Assembly (NCBI RefSeq): GCF_003726095.1
Contig: NZ_CP026031.1
Coordinates: forward strand, 4,714,001 to 4,778,000
Origin: Niallia circulans
GTDB lineage: Bacteria; Bacillota; Bacilli; Bacillales; Cytobacillaceae
Direction of reading: 5' to 3'
DNA length: 64,000 nt
Both the position numbers and the translations under genes were made by a program. Each line of letters opens with the position of its first letter. The first letter of the stretch is position 1. The notes below the pieces were generated by a model. That model searched no databases. It was given only the letters and a program-made list of their open reading frames with translations, and was not told the DNA's origin. Below, piece after piece: positions 62,087-64,000 of the stretch.

Positions 62087-63703
62087 ATGTTTAATTTATT
62101 GGTTGTAGAAGATGAAGATATGATTCGTCACAAAATAATCAATAATACGAATTGGTTAAGTCATGGTTTCCAACAAGTATTTGAAGCGGAAAATGGTTCA
62201 GGAGCAGTAAAAATATTAGTTGAAAACCATATTGATATTCTGATTACCGATATCAAAATGCCAGAAATGGATGGCATCCAACTAACAAAACATGTAAAAG
62301 AGTTTTATCCAGAAATAAAAGTAATCATTATTTCAGGTCATGCAGACTTTGACTTTGCAAGAAAGTCAATTACTTTAAAGGTTTGTGATTATATGCTAAA
62401 GCCTTTTCAATCTAAGAATCTATTAAAACTCGTATTAAATGTAAAGAATGATTTGATTCGGGATAAGGGAGAACAAGAAAATATAGAAAAAATGAAGAGA
62501 CAATTGCAAGAAAATAAGCATTCTTTACGAGAAAAACTAATCCAGAATCTCCTGACCAATAGTTTTGTGGGAGATCTAGATAATAACCTGAAATATATGG
62601 AAATGGAACATCTTAAGAATGCTTCCTTTTTTGTAGCCGTCCTAAATATTGAACAACTTCAAACAGATCGAAGTGAAATGGAGGAAAATGATAAGTATTT
62701 ATTTAATGTATCGATCTATAAGCGACTTTCTCGTCTGCTGGAAAAAGAATGGGGGCAGTTCTCTGAACGTGGACAGATAGAAAAGGGCTATATCTTAAAT
62801 TATAAAATGGATCAAATTGTGTTAATTGTCTTCGAAGATATTGGTATTAGACATCAACTAAGAAAGGTTATTCAGAAAGAAGATCAGGAAAAAGGCTTCA
62901 CTTTAATAATTGGGATAGGAGATAAGTATAATCAATTACTTGATTTACATTTATCCTATGAAGAAGCTTGTTCTGCAGCTGCATTAAGTCGAATTCACGG
63001 TTCTGGCGATGTGTATTTCTATCATAATATTATCAGCAACCATACTTATTACAGCAAGCAATTACACAAAATAGTAAATCATAAAATTTATCAGGATTTA
63101 AAATCAGGTGACTTTGAAGAAGTAAAAAAGGACGTAGCGGAATTGCTTGCAGAACTTAAGAATGAAAGTATTCCATATGAAGCAGTGGCAACAGCCATTA
63201 ATAATATCGTATTTATGTCCTGTAAGACAATAAATGAACAAGGGTACGATGTGAACGAAATATTCGGAGAAACGGGACTACCTATCTTTAATCAAGAGAA
63301 TAATTTTACTTATAAAGAAATAGAGGATTGCTTATATTCCTTTTATTCCGCTATTCATTCCTTCATCGAATCAAAACGCGGTAATCGAATAGACAGGCTT
63401 ATTGCGGAAATGAAGGAGTACATGAATGAAAACTTTGCCGAGAATATTTCCCTAACGAGCCTATCCCGTAAATTTAATATAAGTCCCAGCTATTTAAGCA
63501 TATTATTTCGAGACATCACTTCCCAACATTTTAGTGAATATTTAACAAATTTACGTATCCGAAAGGGCAAAGAGCTGCTCAAGAATACAGATTTACGTAT
63601 TAAAGAAATTGCCGCACAAATAGGGTATAGAGATGCTTATTACTTTAGCTCCGTATTTAAAAAAGTAACAGGAGTTAATCCTACCCAGTATCGGAATGAG
63701 TAA
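62087..63703 (+). CDS. YesN-type response regulator with AraC DNA-binding domain
   Basis: A regulator of 539 residues. The receiver domain (LLVVEDEDMIRH, phospho-acceptor Asp in ILITDIKMPEMDG, Lys in DYMLKPFQ) is followed by a central linker domain and, at residues about 435-535, two AraC-type helix-turn-helix motifs (ISLTSLSRKFNISPSYLSIL; IAAQIGYRDAYYFSSVFKK). ATG 62087 follows AGGAGG, giving a better start than 62072. It probably controls a sugar transport operon beyond the right edge. A terminator follows at 63751. Confidence 0.9.
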   Translation: MFNLLVVEDEDMIRHKIINNTNWLSHGFQQVFEAENGSGAVKILVENHIDILITDIKMPEMDGIQLTKHVKEFYPEIKVIIISGHADFDFARKSITLKVCDYMLKPFQSKNLLKLVLNVKNDLIRDKGEQENIEKMKRQLQENKHSLREKLIQNLLTNSFVGDLDNNLKYMEMEHLKNASFFVAVLNIEQLQTDRSEMEENDKYLFNVSIYKRLSRLLEKEWGQFSERGQIEKGYILNYKMDQIVLIVFEDIGIRHQLRKVIQKEDQEKGFTLIIGIGDKYNQLLDLHLSYEEACSAAALSRIHGSGDVYFYHNIISNHTYYSKQLHKIVNHKIYQDLKSGDFEEVKKDVAELLAELKNESIPYEAVATAINNIVFMSCKTINEQGYDVNEIFGETGLPIFNQENNFTYKEIEDCLYSFYSAIHSFIESKRGNRIDRLIAEMKEYMNENFAENISLTSLSRKFNISPSYLSILFRDITSQHFSEYLTNLRIRKGKELLKNTDLRIKEIAAQIGYRDAYYFSSVFKKVTGVNPTQYRNE

Positions 63704-63750
63704 AATAGTGGGGAGGATTAACAACAAAAAAATTGTAGTGAAACACTATG

Positions 63751-63784
63751 CAAAAAACATTCATCCATGATGAGTGTTTTTTTA
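63751..63784 (+). terminator. terminator after the YesN-type regulator
   Basis: AACATTCATC and GATGAGTGTT pair (one G-T) around a short loop, followed by a T run. Confidence 0.75.
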
Positions 63785-63922
63785 TTCCACTTTTAATAGC
63801 AGTAAAACTTCAGCAGATCTAAGTTTTCCTTACTGAAGAAGAAAATAGGAACTTCGAAAAATATTAAAGGATTATAAAAAATATTCCATTTCCAATAGGG
63901 AGGAAAAAATATATTCTTTGTA

Positions 63923-63937
63923 TGAAAGCGGTTTACA
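63923..63937 (+). promoter_or_regulatory. cre-like carbon-catabolite site at the right edge
   Basis: TGAAAGCGGTTTACA resembles the CcpA operator (TGNAARCGNWWWCA) with a mismatch near its right end. It is followed by AAACGGTTT and a GGAGGAGGG purine tract, so a sugar-related gene may start beyond the window. Confidence 0.35.
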
Positions 63938-64000
63938 AACGGTTTGGAGGAGGGAAGAAACGAAGTCATTTCTACTCGCCTATACGTACCGAGGGCCGAC

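Overview
The window looks like the chromosome of a low-GC, endospore-forming member of the Bacillaceae. The evidence is AT-rich coding, AGGAGG-type ribosome binding sites, a GerAB-type spore germination permease, Bacillus-type families (YukE/YukD/YukC/YukBA/YueB, YfmM, YhcR-like nuclease, YmcC-like, OpuF-like, YesM/YesN) and a T-box leader. I cannot fix the genus from sequence alone.

Left end, 1-4.1 kb: an accessory region. It holds a replication-type protein (PriCT-like helices plus a winged helix) and a compact three-gene toxin-antitoxin-chaperone-like cassette (ADP-ribosyltransferase-like protein, small acidic protein, SecB-like protein) that closely recalls the CmdTAC anti-phage organisation. 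After it come a decayed KAP-family NTPase, other gene debris, strong palindromes and a degenerate Bacillaceae repeat element.

4.2-14.7 kb: an AgrA/AgrC-like LytTR regulator and GHKL kinase precede an operon of two GH3 glycosidases, a GtrA-family membrane protein and a GT2 glycosyltransferase. The first GH3 enzyme is circularly permuted and anchored by two membrane segments. A UDP-galactopyranose mutase follows. A 21-bp-period direct repeat in front of the operon matches the kind of site LytTR regulators bind, so the kinase/regulator pair probably controls this cell-surface glycan module.

14.9-16.4 kb: a frameshifted gerAB-type permease and a short relic of an ABC-F gene whose intact relative lies at 30.2-31.8 kb.

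16.6-30.2 kb: a complete type VIIb secretion locus. An LXG effector module (DUF5082- and DUF5344-like partners, LXG toxin, DUF4176, a two-helix membrane protein and a lipoprotein) sits directly upstream of the core genes esxA, esaB, essB, essC, esaA and essA.

30.2-49.9 kb: mostly ordinary chromosome. It has an ABC-F ATPase, a GH43 enzyme, a LysE exporter, a large wall-anchored nuclease/5'-nucleotidase with an LPDTA sorting signal, a KinB-like sensor kinase, small membrane proteins, a DUF1456 protein, a YgjP-type metallopeptidase with an early frameshift, a 15-copy tandem repeat, a LysR/alcohol dehydrogenase divergent pair and several small families.

50.1-64 kb: an OpuF-like osmolyte importer; a T-box riboswitch on the minus strand that leads only into a 40-residue membrane peptide; a DinB-like protein and a Nudix enzyme; a pstSCAB-phoU operon behind a regular Pho box; and a sugar-binding lipoprotein with a YesM/YesN two-component pair, which probably controls a sugar transporter beyond the right edge.
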